From Planctomycetota bacterium (GTDB lineage: Bacteria > Planctomycetota > UBA1135 > UBA2386): a stretch of 64,000 bases of DNA. The stretch lies in the NCBI GenBank assembly GCA_020638695.1, contig JACKIB010000024.1:18008-82007 (forward strand), given 5' to 3'. Shown piece after piece: positions 1-8,723 of the stretch (position 1 is the first letter of the stretch; each line of letters opens with the position of its first letter). The translations under genes and the position numbers were made by a program. The notes under the pieces were generated by a model. The model was not told the origin of the DNA, ran no database searches, and saw only the letters and a program-made list of their open reading frames with translations.

Positions 1-1
1 C

Positions 2-1366
2 CACATGATGGAGGTCATCAACCGCAAGACCGCCGCGGACATCGAGGTCAGCAAGGCCAAGGACAAGCACAAGGAAGCCGAGGCGGAGCTGGCAGATGCC
101 AAGGACAAGCCGGAGCTGAAGAAGAAGGTCGAGGAGGCGAAGAAGGCGCTCGACGCCGCCGAAGCTGCGGCGAAGGTCGCTGCCGAGGCGCGCGACAAGC
201 GGCGTAGCGAGTTCGACTTCGCCGCCGCGGTGCAGAAGCTGAGCACCGGGCGTCCGGGACTCACCATCCTCGCGATCGACGAGATGAAGGATGCCGAAGG
301 GCTGCGCAACTTGCCCGGACTCGGGGAGTGGCGCGATTCTCACCTGCCCGGACAGATGACGCTCGCCGGCGAGATCTACGGCGGACGCATCCAGACCGCC
401 AAGTCGGGCCCGTTCCTGTTCCAAGTGGCGAAGATCGAGCCGCGGCCGTTCCGCGACTACGACGAGATCAAGAGCGACTTGGAGACCGAGTACCTGAACG
501 ACCTCGCTGGCAAGGATGCCAAGCAGCGCAAGGAAGCGTTCGAGAAGGCGCTCGAGCGGTTGGCGCGCGAGAAGCAGAAGGACGACATCGCCAAGTTGGA
601 GAAGGCCGGCAAGGAGAAGCACGAGAAGGAGTTCGCCACCTGGAAGGAGAAGGTGGAGGGCGAGGTCAAGGCCACCGAGAAGCTGCTGGCCGAGCTCGGT
701 GATCCGACGCTGCGCAGCTACCAGTCGAAGGCCAAGGCGCTGGCCCAGCTCAAGGAGGATCTCGGCAAGGCCGACGAGCAGCGCAAGAAGCTGCAGGAGG
801 CGACCGACAAGGACACCAAGAGCAAGGTCGACGAGAAGCTCGTCGAGGCGCACAAGGACGTCGCCGAAGCGGCTGCCAAGGAGGCGAAGTTGTCGATCGA
901 GACGATCGGTCCGTACTCACGCAAGCTGAGCTCGCGGCCGCGCTTCCAGTACCGCTTCCCGAAGATCGTGCAGGCGGTGTTCTCCGACGCTGAGATCGGA
1001 TCGATCGAGGCCGGGGACGAGATCGCACTCAAGGAGGACCCGGCCAAGGGGGTCACCTTCATGGCCGTCTGCACCAAAGTGGAGAAGGGCACCCGCGACG
1101 ACATCAGCCGCCGGCAGTGGCTCGCGGTGCGCAGTGGGCGCGGGGCGGGTGACTCGTTCGCCGGCAAGCAGATGGTGAAGGCGCTCGAGACTTCTTGGAC
1201 CATCGAGGCCCTCAAGGAGGGCTACGGCTTCAAGCCGCCGGCGGGGTCCAAGGACGACCGGCCGGTGGCCAAGGGTGCGAACGACAAGAGCCCCGACGCC
1301 AAGGACAAGGGCAAGCAGCCGAACAAGGAAGACCAGAAGAGCCCCAAGCCGGCGAAGAACGGGTAG
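2..1366 (+). CDS. Lys/Glu/Ala-rich coiled-coil protein, 5'-truncated
   Basis: The reading frame is open to the left edge, so the true start probably lies outside the window; the first internal ATG is at 5. The visible part is about 455 residues, highly charged, with long heptad-like Lys/Glu/Ala stretches (first 75 residues and roughly 165-300) that should form coiled coils. A less charged stretch around residues 120-160, with a GPFLFQV..IEPRPF pattern, recalls the segment that follows parvulin (SurA/PpiC) domains, so a periplasmic peptidyl-prolyl isomerase-like protein is possible but unproven. The C-terminus is a Lys/Pro/Asp-rich tail. I do not recognise a specific family. It is followed by a gene-free spacer of 435 bp. 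Confidence 0.65.
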   Translation, partial: HMMEVINRKTAADIEVSKAKDKHKEAEAELADAKDKPELKKKVEEAKKALDAAEAAAKVAAEARDKRRSEFDFAAAVQKLSTGRPGLTILAIDEMKDAEGLRNLPGLGEWRDSHLPGQMTLAGEIYGGRIQTAKSGPFLFQVAKIEPRPFRDYDEIKSDLETEYLNDLAGKDAKQRKEAFEKALERLAREKQKDDIAKLEKAGKEKHEKEFATWKEKVEGEVKATEKLLAELGDPTLRSYQSKAKALAQLKEDLGKADEQRKKLQEATDKDTKSKVDEKLVEAHKDVAEAAAKEAKLSIETIGPYSRKLSSRPRFQYRFPKIVQAVFSDAEIGSIEAGDEIALKEDPAKGVTFMAVCTKVEKGTRDDISRRQWLAVRSGRGAGDSFAGKQMVKALETSWTIEALKEGYGFKPPAGSKDDRPVAKGANDKSPDAKDKGKQPNKEDQKSPKPAKNG

Positions 1367-1801
1367 TCCGCCGAGTCCGGGTCGACCGCGCCGCGTGCCC
1401 ACGACGGGCAACCTCACGCGCACGCCGGTTCCGGTCCGCGAGGCCGGACACCCTGCCGGGCTTCAGGGGTGACGCCACATGGCTGGGGGCTCGTGGGGCG
1501 AGTCTCCGGCGTTCCCGACCTCCTCCGTCGGTGCTCTACCCACACGCATCGGCACAGTCCACCAGGCGCGCGGATGCCTACGGACTTGCCCGTGCTGCTC
1601 GCGTGAAGCGCGCGGTGGGCCAGTCTCCCCTGCCCCGTGCCGGGCGCGGGGGGATTGCCTCACAGTGCGGCTCGTGGCGGTGTGAGCCGGCGCGTCGCCT
1701 GGCGGGTCGGAACCAAGTGGGTGACGCCAATCGGGGGCTCTGCCCGACCCACCTGAACCCGACGCTCGGCAGCCGCGGTCCGCGGGCTATCCTATTCGCC
1801 G
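1367..1801. other. 435-bp intergenic spacer
   Basis: No credible gene. The octamer GTGACGCC occurs twice, near 1468 and 1721. I see no tRNA, clear hairpin terminator or strong promoter, and none of the repeat families found elsewhere in the window. Frames crossing it look like by-products of high GC. Confidence 0.5.
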
Positions 1802-3502
1802 ATGCGTGATGTGGTGGTGCTCGGCTCCGGGCTCGGTGGGTCGACCCTTGCCGCGGTGTTGGCGCGACAAGGTCTCGACGTGCTGGTGCTCGAGGCGGGA
1901 TCGCACCCGCGGTTCGCGGTGGGTGAGTCGGTGGTGCCGGAATTCGGTGCACGAGCGCGGATCCTCGCCAAGCTCTACGGGGTCGACGAGCTCGCCTACC
2001 TGTCGAACTTCCAGTGGTTGCGGCATCGGGTCAGCGGCAGCTCCGGGGTGAAGCGCAACTTCACCTTCCTGACCCATGAGGCCGGCGAGGAGCACCGTGC
2101 GGCGGCGACCAGCCAGTTCGAGGCGATGACCTATCCGCTGGGGCCGGACACGCATCTGTACCGGCCCGAGGTCGACACCTGGCTGAACTCCCTGGCGGTG
2201 CGCTACGGGGCCGATTATCGCGAGCGGGTAGAGGTCCGCGGCATCGAATTCGCCGGGGACCGGGTGACGCTTCAGACCAGCCGCGGAACCGAGCAGGCGA
2301 AGTTCGTGGTCGACGCGACTGGCTTTCGCTCGGTGCTCGCCGAACGCGAAGGGCTGCGCCCGGCGGAGCTGCCGCACCAAACCGATACGCGGAGCATCTT
2401 CACCCACATGGTGGGCGTCGGCGGACTCGTGCCCTCGCGCCGCGGCGATCCGCTGCCGGTGCCGAGTCCTCCCGACCAGGGCACGCTGCACCACTTGTTC
2501 CACGGCGGGTGGTTCTGGGTGATCCCGTTCGACAACCACCTCGCGGCCACCAACCCGCTGTGCAGCGTCGGTGTGACGCTCGACCGGCGTGTTCACCCGG
2601 ACGACGGGCGAGATGGCGAGGTCGAGTTCCGCGAGATCGTGGGCCGCTTCCCGACCGTCGCGCGCCAGCTGGAGCGTGCACGCGCGGTGCGGGGCTTCGT
2701 GAAGACCGGACGAGTGCAGTACGCGTCGACCCGGGTCGCCGGCGATCGCTGGTGCCTGCTGCCGCACGCGGCGTTCTTCGTCGACGCGTTGTTCTCCGCC
2801 GGCAACACCCTGACGTTGGCCGGCATCCAGGAGGTCACCCGGGTGCTGCTGCAGGCGTTCGCCGAGGATCGCTTCACCGCGACCGCGTTCGCCGACTACC
2901 AGCAGGGTATCCACGACAACTTGCAGCTGCTCGACCGCGTGGTGCACGGCGCCTACCTCTGCATGGGGTCGGCGGAGCTGTTCAATGCCTACTTCCGGGT
3001 GTGGGCGGTGTGCAACTTTCACGCCTCCGCGGCGGCGGTGCGCGCACACCTGCGATTCGCCGCCACCGGCGATCGGGGGTTCCTGGAGGCCACCCACGAC
3101 CACCCGTTCCGCCGCGTGCTCGGCCTGCAACAGCCGCGGCTGCGCGAGCTGGTCGATGCGGCGTACGCCATCGTGCTCGAGCGTCACCGCGGTGCGCTGC
3201 GCGAGGAAGCCGCGGTCGATCGGCTGTTCGAGCTGTTGCGCCAGCAGAGCTGGATTCCGCCGCAGTTCCACATCGCCGAGCGAAAGCGCCGCCATTTGGC
3301 CTCGTTCACCGCCTTTCCGCTGACCGCGCTGATCCTGTGGGGCAAGCGTCACGCACCGCCCGAGATCCGCGCCGCCTGCTACGACGTCGGACCGGTGTTC
3401 TACTGGGAACTCACCAAGTCGCTGGCGCGCGAGGCGGGACGCAGCGCGGCGCAGTTCGGTCGCGTGGTGATGAACGCGCACTTCACGCGCGGCCGCGCCT
3501 GA
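1802..3502 (+). CDS. Flavin-dependent halogenase-like oxidoreductase
   Basis: 565 residues. The N-terminus has an FAD Rossmann motif GSGLGGS (8-14) and VGES (40-43), as in the tryptophan-halogenase family. WFWVIP at 237-242 is an exact match to the WxWxIP motif that marks flavin-dependent halogenases and suppresses monooxygenation. Lys84 lies in a stretch that could correspond to the lysine that relays hypohalous acid, but this needs an alignment. Family members use FADH2, oxygen and halide to chlorinate or brominate aromatic or other electron-rich substrates; a flavin reductase partner is not encoded nearby. The C-terminal third (from about 330) is helical and family-variable. The ATG at 1802 places the FAD motif at the usual distance from the N-terminus. 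It converges, with a 6-bp gap, on an operon of two methyltransferases, an FAD oxidoreductase and a glycosyltransferase. The substrate is unknown; a non-halogenating relative (geranylgeranyl-reductase-like) is the alternative. Confidence 0.75.
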   Translation: MRDVVVLGSGLGGSTLAAVLARQGLDVLVLEAGSHPRFAVGESVVPEFGARARILAKLYGVDELAYLSNFQWLRHRVSGSSGVKRNFTFLTHEAGEEHRAAATSQFEAMTYPLGPDTHLYRPEVDTWLNSLAVRYGADYRERVEVRGIEFAGDRVTLQTSRGTEQAKFVVDATGFRSVLAEREGLRPAELPHQTDTRSIFTHMVGVGGLVPSRRGDPLPVPSPPDQGTLHHLFHGGWFWVIPFDNHLAATNPLCSVGVTLDRRVHPDDGRDGEVEFREIVGRFPTVARQLERARAVRGFVKTGRVQYASTRVAGDRWCLLPHAAFFVDALFSAGNTLTLAGIQEVTRVLLQAFAEDRFTATAFADYQQGIHDNLQLLDRVVHGAYLCMGSAELFNAYFRVWAVCNFHASAAAVRAHLRFAATGDRGFLEATHDHPFRRVLGLQQPRLRELVDAAYAIVLERHRGALREEAAVDRLFELLRQQSWIPPQFHIAERKRRHLASFTAFPLTALILWGKRHAPPEIRAACYDVGPVFYWELTKSLAREAGRSAAQFGRVVMNAHFTRGRA

Positions 3503-3508
3503 CGCCGA

Positions 3509-4258
3509 TCAGCGCGCCATCGCGATCAGCGAGTGGCCGAACGGGAACTCGATGTGGCGCAGCAACCAACGCTCTGCGCCCATCACCCAGGCGAAGATCC
3601 CGTTGACCGGTTCGCGGAACTGGTGGCTGAGGTTGGTCAGCCCCTCCGGCAGGCCGAACAGGCGTTCCTTGGCCTTCAGCACCAACACCGCCGGCAGGAT
3701 CAGCGGGAACAGGAACGTGTTGAAGTAGGTCAGTTTGGCGGGCTGCAGCTTCGCCTGGGACAGCACTTGGTGCAGCCGACGTGCGGTGTAGCGCCGCAGG
3801 TGGTGCGCCACCCGGTCGTTCTGCGAGAACAGGAACTGGTAGGCCGGCACCGAGATGAACACCTGTCCGCCGGGCTTCAGCACCCGGCGCACTTCCTGCA
3901 TCACCCGCTCGTCGTCGGGGATGTGTTCGATCACGTCGAACAAGGCGACCAGGTCGAACGATGCGTCGCGGAATGGCAGCTCGTAGCCGCTGCCGGTGAC
4001 CACGCGGTTGTGCCCGCGTTGGTGGCAGTACTGCACGTACTCCCGCGAGATGTCGATGCCGGTGACCTTGCCGAATCGGCTGAGCGGCCCGAGCATGCCG
4101 CCGGCACCGCAGCCCACTTCGAGGATCTGCCGCTCGGTACCGGATGCGAGTGGCGTGAGCGAGCGCTCGATCAGGTCGAAGAAGATCGTGCGGCGGCCCT
4201 TGAACCAGAAGTGGCCTTCTTCGAGCTGCGCGAACTGTTCGTAGACGCTGAGTTCCAT
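3509..4258 (-). CDS. Class I SAM-dependent methyltransferase
   Basis: 249 residues. Motif I ILEVGCGAGG (45-54), an acidic strand-2 end GIDIS, and FDLVALFDVIEHIPDD are typical of Methyltransf_11/23 proteins. The C-terminal half contains HHLRRYTARRL, then a hydrophobic stretch (NTFLFPLILPAVLVL) that probably anchors it to the membrane, as in methyltransferases of surface-glycan or lipid clusters. It is the last gene of a minus-strand operon, 6 bp downstream of a second methyltransferase gene. The acceptor is not known; methylation of a glycan or lipid-linked intermediate is inferred from the glycosyltransferase and FAD oxidoreductase in the same operon. Confidence 0.85.
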   Translation of the reverse strand: MELSVYEQFAQLEEGHFWFKGRRTIFFDLIERSLTPLASGTERQILEVGCGAGGMLGPLSRFGKVTGIDISREYVQYCHQRGHNRVVTGSGYELPFRDASFDLVALFDVIEHIPDDERVMQEVRRVLKPGGQVFISVPAYQFLFSQNDRVAHHLRRYTARRLHQVLSQAKLQPAKLTYFNTFLFPLILPAVLVLKAKERLFGLPEGLTNLSHQFREPVNGIFAWVMGAERWLLRHIEFPFGHSLIAMAR

Positions 4259-4264
4259 GGTGGT

Positions 4265-5230
4265 TCAGTGCTTGGCGGCGGTGGCGTGGTCGGGGCGCAC
4301 CTCGGCGGTCCGGCCGAACTCCGCGCTCGGACGGGCGACCACCACCATTTCGTCGCGCAGATTGAGGTAGATGCTCATCCGGCCGAATGCGTTGAGCGGC
4401 TTGCACAGCAGGCCGGCGGCCTTCGACAGTCGACCCGCGCGCTCGGCGATGAACCCGAGCGACACGTACTTGCCACCGAACGACGGCGTGTTGCGCACCA
4501 CCTGGAACCCGGTGTCGGTGAGCAGGCGCCTGATGGTGGCCGGATTGAAGTGGTAGAGGTGCTCCTCGTGCTTGAAGTGCTGCCAGCGCTTGCCGAGCAG
4601 GTTGGCGAATGCGCTGTCGACATTCTGGGTCTCGAGGATCAGCACCCCGTCGGGCTTGAGCAATTCACGCACGTGCTGCATCAGCGCCTGCGGACGCGGC
4701 ACGTGCTCGACCACGTCCCACAGGGTCACCAAGTCGAAGCTGTGGTGCTCGAACCCCTGGCGATCGGGCTCGAGATCGTGCAGGAAGCCGATGTGCAGGT
4801 TCTCGGCGCCGAGGTGCTGTACCGCGTGCGCGGCGATCTCGGCCGACAGCTCCGCGCCACGCACTTCGTGGCCCTGATCGCGCATCACTCGCAGGAAGAA
4901 CCCCGCCGCGCAGCCGATGTCCAGCACCCGCAGGGGACGAGCCGGGACGTGGTCGTTCACCAGCCGCAGCCGCCGGCGGAACGTCTTCAGGTAGAGCGGC
5001 TCTTCCTCGGCGTAGCGGGCGTAGCCGCGCGTCTTCGGACTGTCACTGTTCCAGTAGTGCCGGTCGTACAGCTCGTGCACCACGTCGTCGGCGTGGCGTG
5101 GCGACACGTAGACCAGCGAGCAGTCGGCGCACCGCAGGACGCGGAACGGCGGCTCGCGGAACATCTCCGTGCGCGAGCGACTGCCGCACAGCTGGCAGGT
5201 CTCGACCTCGACCAGCCTGGCTTCGTTCAC
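4265..5230 (-). CDS. SAM-dependent methyltransferase with N-terminal zinc ribbon
   Basis: 321 residues. The N-terminus carries a four-cysteine zinc ribbon (C12-x2-C15 and C34-x2-C37), then a class I methyltransferase domain with VLDIGCAAGFF and FDLVTLWDVVEHVPRP. This two-part layout is common in methyltransferases of polysaccharide and secondary-metabolite loci. The start is a GTG whose bases overlap the stop of the upstream FAD oxidoreductase (GTGA, four shared bases), so translation is probably coupled. The C-terminal part lacks an obvious membrane segment. The substrate is unknown. Confidence 0.85.
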   Translation of the reverse strand: MNEARLVEVETCQLCGSRSRTEMFREPPFRVLRCADCSLVYVSPRHADDVVHELYDRHYWNSDSPKTRGYARYAEEEPLYLKTFRRRLRLVNDHVPARPLRVLDIGCAAGFFLRVMRDQGHEVRGAELSAEIAAHAVQHLGAENLHIGFLHDLEPDRQGFEHHSFDLVTLWDVVEHVPRPQALMQHVRELLKPDGVLILETQNVDSAFANLLGKRWQHFKHEEHLYHFNPATIRRLLTDTGFQVVRNTPSFGGKYVSLGFIAERAGRLSKAAGLLCKPLNAFGRMSIYLNLRDEMVVVARPSAEFGRTAEVRPDHATAAKH

Positions 5231-6651
5231 CCAAAGTACTCCTTCCCCGTGGCAACGGCCTCGTGACCGGTGCGATCGCCGGTCAGGATCTCATCCGCTA
5301 CCTTGCGACCCATCTCCACCGACTGGTCCATGTTGTTGTAGCGGAAGTTGCCCTGTCGGCCGGTGGTGACGATCCCACCGAGCTTGGCGAGGTACTGCTG
5401 GATCGGCGCCAGATGGCCGCGGTATTCGAGGTCGTAGACCGGGTAGGCGTACGGGATCCGCTTGATGAACGAACCCTCGATCTCGCCGGGACCGATCAGT
5501 CCGACCGACATCAGGTCCTTCTCGGCGAGCTTCTCCAGGTCCTCCGGATTCATCCGCCAGATCTCGTCGCCGCGCCGGCAGGTGATCTCGGCGCACACCA
5601 TCGTCTTGCCCTGTGGCGCGCAGGTCTTGGAGAAGTTGCGGAACTCGCTGATCCGGTGCACGGTGAGGTGCTTCTCCGGCAGGTAGACCCAGCTGTCCGG
5701 ACTCACGGTCTCGCGGCGCAGCTTCAGGTAGACGAACACGATCGAGATGTACTGCAGCGCGTTGACGTGCGCCAAGACCTCGGCAGGCGCCGCAGGCGAG
5801 AGTGCCTTCACCAGCGAGGTGATCGGGATCGTGTTGATGTACTCGTCGCCGGTGATCGTCTCGCGGCGATGCCTGCCGTACTCGATTCCGGTGACGTGCA
5901 TCGCGTCGTCGTGGTGGACGCGCACTGCCGGCGAGTTCACCAGGATCTGTCCGCCGTTCTCCTCGATCTTGCGGGCGTAGCCGCGCGCCAGCTCGCCGAT
6001 CCCGCCGAACTTCGGGTAGATGAATTTGCGCACCAGGGTGCGCGGGGTCCCGCCCTTGCCGGGGAACAAGGTCTTCTTGACGGTGTCGGCGAGGCTGAGC
6101 AGGCTGATGCGCTGGCTCGCCCAGTCGGCCGAGATCTGGCTCGGCGGCATGCCCCAGGCCTTCTCGGTGTACTGCCCGAAGAAGATCCGGTACAGCGTCT
6201 TGCCGAAGCGACGTGTGACCCAGCTCTCGAAGCTCTTGTCGTCGAACTTCTTCAACCCGAGTCGGTCCTGGAACCGCACCGCGAAGTAGTCGAGGAACGC
6301 GCGCACCAGCAGCAGCGGCGGCATGTTCTTCAGCACGTTCTTCGCGCTCAGCGGGTAGTCGAAGAACTTGTTGAACAGCACGATGCGCGACAGGCGCTCG
6401 GCCCACACCAGGTTGTCGCCGAGGATCTCCTTGACGTGCTCGATCAGGTTCTCGTCCGAGCTGTGGAAGCGGTGCGGACCGAAGTCGTGCGTCCAGTACT
6501 CTTCGCCGTCTTCGATGAACGACGACGCCATCCCACCGACGTGTGGCTCGCGCTCGAGCACCACGATCTCGTGTCCGGCCCGGGACAGCTCGTAGCCGCA
6601 GGACAGGCCTGCGAGGCCGCCGCCGAGGATGACAACTCGCTTCTTCGTCAT
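5227..6651 (-). CDS. FAD-dependent oxidoreductase (protoporphyrinogen oxidase/UGM-like)
   Basis: 474 residues from the ATG at 6651; the frame is open further upstream, but only this start puts the dinucleotide-binding motif at the N-terminus (VVILGGGLAGLSCGYELS, 5-22, followed by VLEREPHVGG). The YTEKAWGMPPSQISADWASQ segment is typical of COG1232-type proteins that sit in polysaccharide clusters and resemble UDP-galactopyranose mutase and HemY. Those relatives oxidise, desaturate or isomerise ring substrates with FAD. The gene lies 53 bp after the GT2 gene and overlaps the next methyltransferase gene by four bases, so the four genes look like one transcription unit acting on one product. True HemY function is unlikely because no heme genes are near. 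Confidence 0.85.
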   Translation of the reverse strand: MTKKRVVILGGGLAGLSCGYELSRAGHEIVVLEREPHVGGMASSFIEDGEEYWTHDFGPHRFHSSDENLIEHVKEILGDNLVWAERLSRIVLFNKFFDYPLSAKNVLKNMPPLLLVRAFLDYFAVRFQDRLGLKKFDDKSFESWVTRRFGKTLYRIFFGQYTEKAWGMPPSQISADWASQRISLLSLADTVKKTLFPGKGGTPRTLVRKFIYPKFGGIGELARGYARKIEENGGQILVNSPAVRVHHDDAMHVTGIEYGRHRRETITGDEYINTIPITSLVKALSPAAPAEVLAHVNALQYISIVFVYLKLRRETVSPDSWVYLPEKHLTVHRISEFRNFSKTCAPQGKTMVCAEITCRRGDEIWRMNPEDLEKLAEKDLMSVGLIGPGEIEGSFIKRIPYAYPVYDLEYRGHLAPIQQYLAKLGGIVTTGRQGNFRYNNMDQSVEMGRKVADEILTGDRTGHEAVATGKEYFG

Positions 6652-6704
6652 GAGCAGGGTGGTCCGAGAGGTGTGCGGAGCGAGGCTTTGGCGGGTTTTG
6701 GAGT

Positions 6705-7469
6705 CTACCGGGGCGAGGGATCCGTCCGGGCTTCGGTCCGGGTTTTCGCTGGCCGGGGTGAGATTCGCATCCGACATATCGTCTTGAACATAGCCCAGGC
6801 GGTGCGGATCTGCCGTCCCAGTGTATCCGAGTGCTTCGAGTCGCCGCCGGCGCGTCGGGAATACGTCACCGGAACCTCGATGACACGGCAGCCGGCTTGC
6901 AGCGCCGCGCACATCATCTCCGGGGAGAACGCCGGACCGGACTCTCGGGTCTGCTCGCGCATGCGTCGCCACGCATCCGAAGTGAGGGCGCGAAAACTGC
7001 AACCGACGTCGGTGAACCGTGGCTCGTGCGGGCGCAGCCACAGCAGCTGCAGGAACTTGGCCATGAACACGTTCCCCCAGCGCAGTGGGAAACGCATGTT
7101 GGCACCCTGCTCGACCATCTGCTTGGTGGTGCGGGTGCCCATCACCATCTGGGCGTCCTCCAGGTAGATCAGCAGCTTCTCGACGTCGCGTGCGTGGAAC
7201 GAACCGTCGGCCTCGGTGAGCACCAGGATGTCGCCCTTGGCGCTGTCCATTCCGGCGCGCAGCGCGCAGCCGTAGCCGGGTCGACTCTCGCGCACCACCC
7301 GTGCCCCGGCAGCCTGCGCGAACTCTGCGGTGCGATCGGAGCAGTTGTTGTCGACCACCACGATCTCGTCCAACAGCGCGTTGCCACGGAAGTCCTCGAC
7401 CACCCCGCGAATCGTGACTTCCTCGTTGTACGCGGGGATGACGAGGGATACCGACCGGCCGCGGAACAT
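6705..7469 (-). CDS. Family 2 glycosyltransferase
   Basis: 254 residues from the ATG at 7469. The GT-A signature is clear: VSLVIPAYNEE (7-17), VVVDNNCSDRT, ESRPGYGCALRAGMDSA and the catalytic TEADGSF (85-91), with DVGCSFRA further on, as in dolichyl-phosphate-sugar synthase-like proteins. No C-terminal membrane helices, so it is probably cytoplasmic or peripheral and transfers a nucleotide sugar to a lipid carrier or glycan. It is the first gene of the minus-strand operon. Its start region lies opposite the divergent SGNH hydrolase gene, with 115 bp between the two start codons for both promoters. Confidence 0.88.
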   Translation of the reverse strand: MFRGRSVSLVIPAYNEEVTIRGVVEDFRGNALLDEIVVVDNNCSDRTAEFAQAAGARVVRESRPGYGCALRAGMDSAKGDILVLTEADGSFHARDVEKLLIYLEDAQMVMGTRTTKQMVEQGANMRFPLRWGNVFMAKFLQLLWLRPHEPRFTDVGCSFRALTSDAWRRMREQTRESGPAFSPEMMCAALQAGCRVIEVPVTYSRRAGGDSKHSDTLGRQIRTAWAMFKTICRMRISPRPAKTRTEARTDPSPR

Positions 7470-7584
7470 CAGTGGGAGAAGGATAGCTGCCGCGCGCCGT
7501 TCGGGTCGAGGATCCTTCGCCGGTGTGTGTCGATGCCTCGATGGGGTGGGCGGGATCGTCGGGGGGGCGCTATCGTGGACGCCC

Positions 7585-8511
7585 ATGAACGCGCCGGTTC
7601 GCTGTGTCGTCGCCGTCCTCGCCACCGCATTCGCGTGCTCCGGTCAGGCCCAATCGCCCGCAACACCGGCCGCACGCGGTCCCGAACGCACCAAGGTGGT
7701 GGTGGTCGGCGCCAGCGTGTCGGCGGGTTTCGAGGACCCGACCAGCCGGGGTTCGGACGGTGCGCCGAACCGCAGCTACCGGCTGGATGTGGCGCTGAAG
7801 AAGATCTGGTCAAGGGACGTGGCTCGGGTCTACTCCGGCGCCAACTTCCTGATGTTCACCGATCCGACCGGATACGGGCGCCGGCAGATCGACAGCGCCA
7901 AGAAGGTCCGCGCGGACCTGGTGCTCGGGATCGATTTCCCGTTCTGGTTCGGCTACGGACCCCACGGGCGCGAGGCCGCGGGCGTGCTCGAAGGGCGGCG
8001 GCTGGCGGCCCAGGCCAAGTGCCTGGCGATGCTCGAGGAGCTCGACTGTCCGCTGCTGATCGGCGACTACCCCGACATGCGCGGCGCCAGCCACAAGATG
8101 CTGCCGGCGCGCATGGTGCCGAACAAGGTCACTCTCGCGCAGCTCAACCACAGGCTGCTCGCGTGGGCCGCCAAGCGCCCGAAGGTGCGCGTGCTGTCGT
8201 TGGCGGACTTCGTCGCGAAGGCGACCACGCAGCCGATGCGACTCGACTACGCACCGGGGCGGACGGTCACGTTCCCGAAGTACTTCCTGCTGCAATCCGA
8301 CCGCCTGCACGCGACTCGACTCGGCGTGCTGGTGCTGGTGCGGCAGATCCGCGACGTGTTGCCGCAGCTGCTGCCGAAGGCGCACCCGCTGCTCGCGGTG
8401 GACCCGACGTTGTGCGACTTGGTGCAGGCCACCGGGCTCGCGGACCAGCTTCCGGCAGGGGCGCTGCACGCGGCGACCGCCGTCGGCACGCCGCAGGGCG
8501 CCGGGCGATAG
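7585..8511 (+). CDS. Secreted SGNH/GDSL-family hydrolase
   Basis: 308 residues. A signal peptide (hydrophobic 7-19, probable cleavage after AQA near 23) leads into the nucleophile block VVVVGASVSAG with Ser44. The end of the domain has SDRLHATRLG, with Asp239 and His242 spaced as the DxxH of SGNH block V; GDYPDMRG may contribute to the oxyanion site. Family members are esterases, lipases or carbohydrate deacetylases; the substrate here is unknown. The ATG at 7585 was chosen because it begins a proper signal peptide. A short interspersed repeat starts two bases after its stop codon. Confidence 0.8.
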   Translation: MNAPVRCVVAVLATAFACSGQAQSPATPAARGPERTKVVVVGASVSAGFEDPTSRGSDGAPNRSYRLDVALKKIWSRDVARVYSGANFLMFTDPTGYGRRQIDSAKKVRADLVLGIDFPFWFGYGPHGREAAGVLEGRRLAAQAKCLAMLEELDCPLLIGDYPDMRGASHKMLPARMVPNKVTLAQLNHRLLAWAAKRPKVRVLSLADFVAKATTQPMRLDYAPGRTVTFPKYFLLQSDRLHATRLGVLVLVRQIRDVLPQLLPKAHPLLAVDPTLCDLVQATGLADQLPAGALHAATAVGTPQGAGR

Positions 8512-8512
8512 G

Positions 8513-8610
8513 GCCTGCTCCTCGACAGGTGCACCCCGCCTCCGGGCCGGGTCTGCCGGTGCGCAACAACCCTGCACGATCTCGCGACCCTGTTCACGAG
8601 TTCGGGCCAG
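8513..8610 (-). repeat. Partial copy of CTAG-ended repeat family A
   Basis: Matches, with scattered substitutions, one half of the 182-bp element at 56398-56579: shared blocks include CTGCTCCTCGAC, CACCCCGCCTCCGGGC and GCACGATCTCGCGAC in the same order. The left terminus is missing and the right one has decayed to GTTCACGAGTTCGGGCCAG. It begins two bases after the hydrolase stop codon. Confidence 0.75.
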
Positions 8611-8723
8611 ACCGCTGGGGGGTCGGGTCGATGCTCGTCCACCCGGATCGGAATCCGCCGGAGGCATTTGCGCGGGCAATGGCGCCGGCGCGTTGCTACG
8701 TCGAAGGTCGCCCGCGTCGCGAG

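Noticed and set aside
1195..1809. Frame across the spacer at 1367-1801
   Set aside because: Overlaps the end of the coiled-coil gene out of frame and has no hydrophobic core or motif; Arg/Gly/Ala-rich GC artefact.
1787..3481. Long minus-strand frame opposite the halogenase-like gene
   Set aside because: Residue make-up (His/Arg/Gln/Val-rich) is typical of an antisense shadow; the plus-strand protein has clear motifs.
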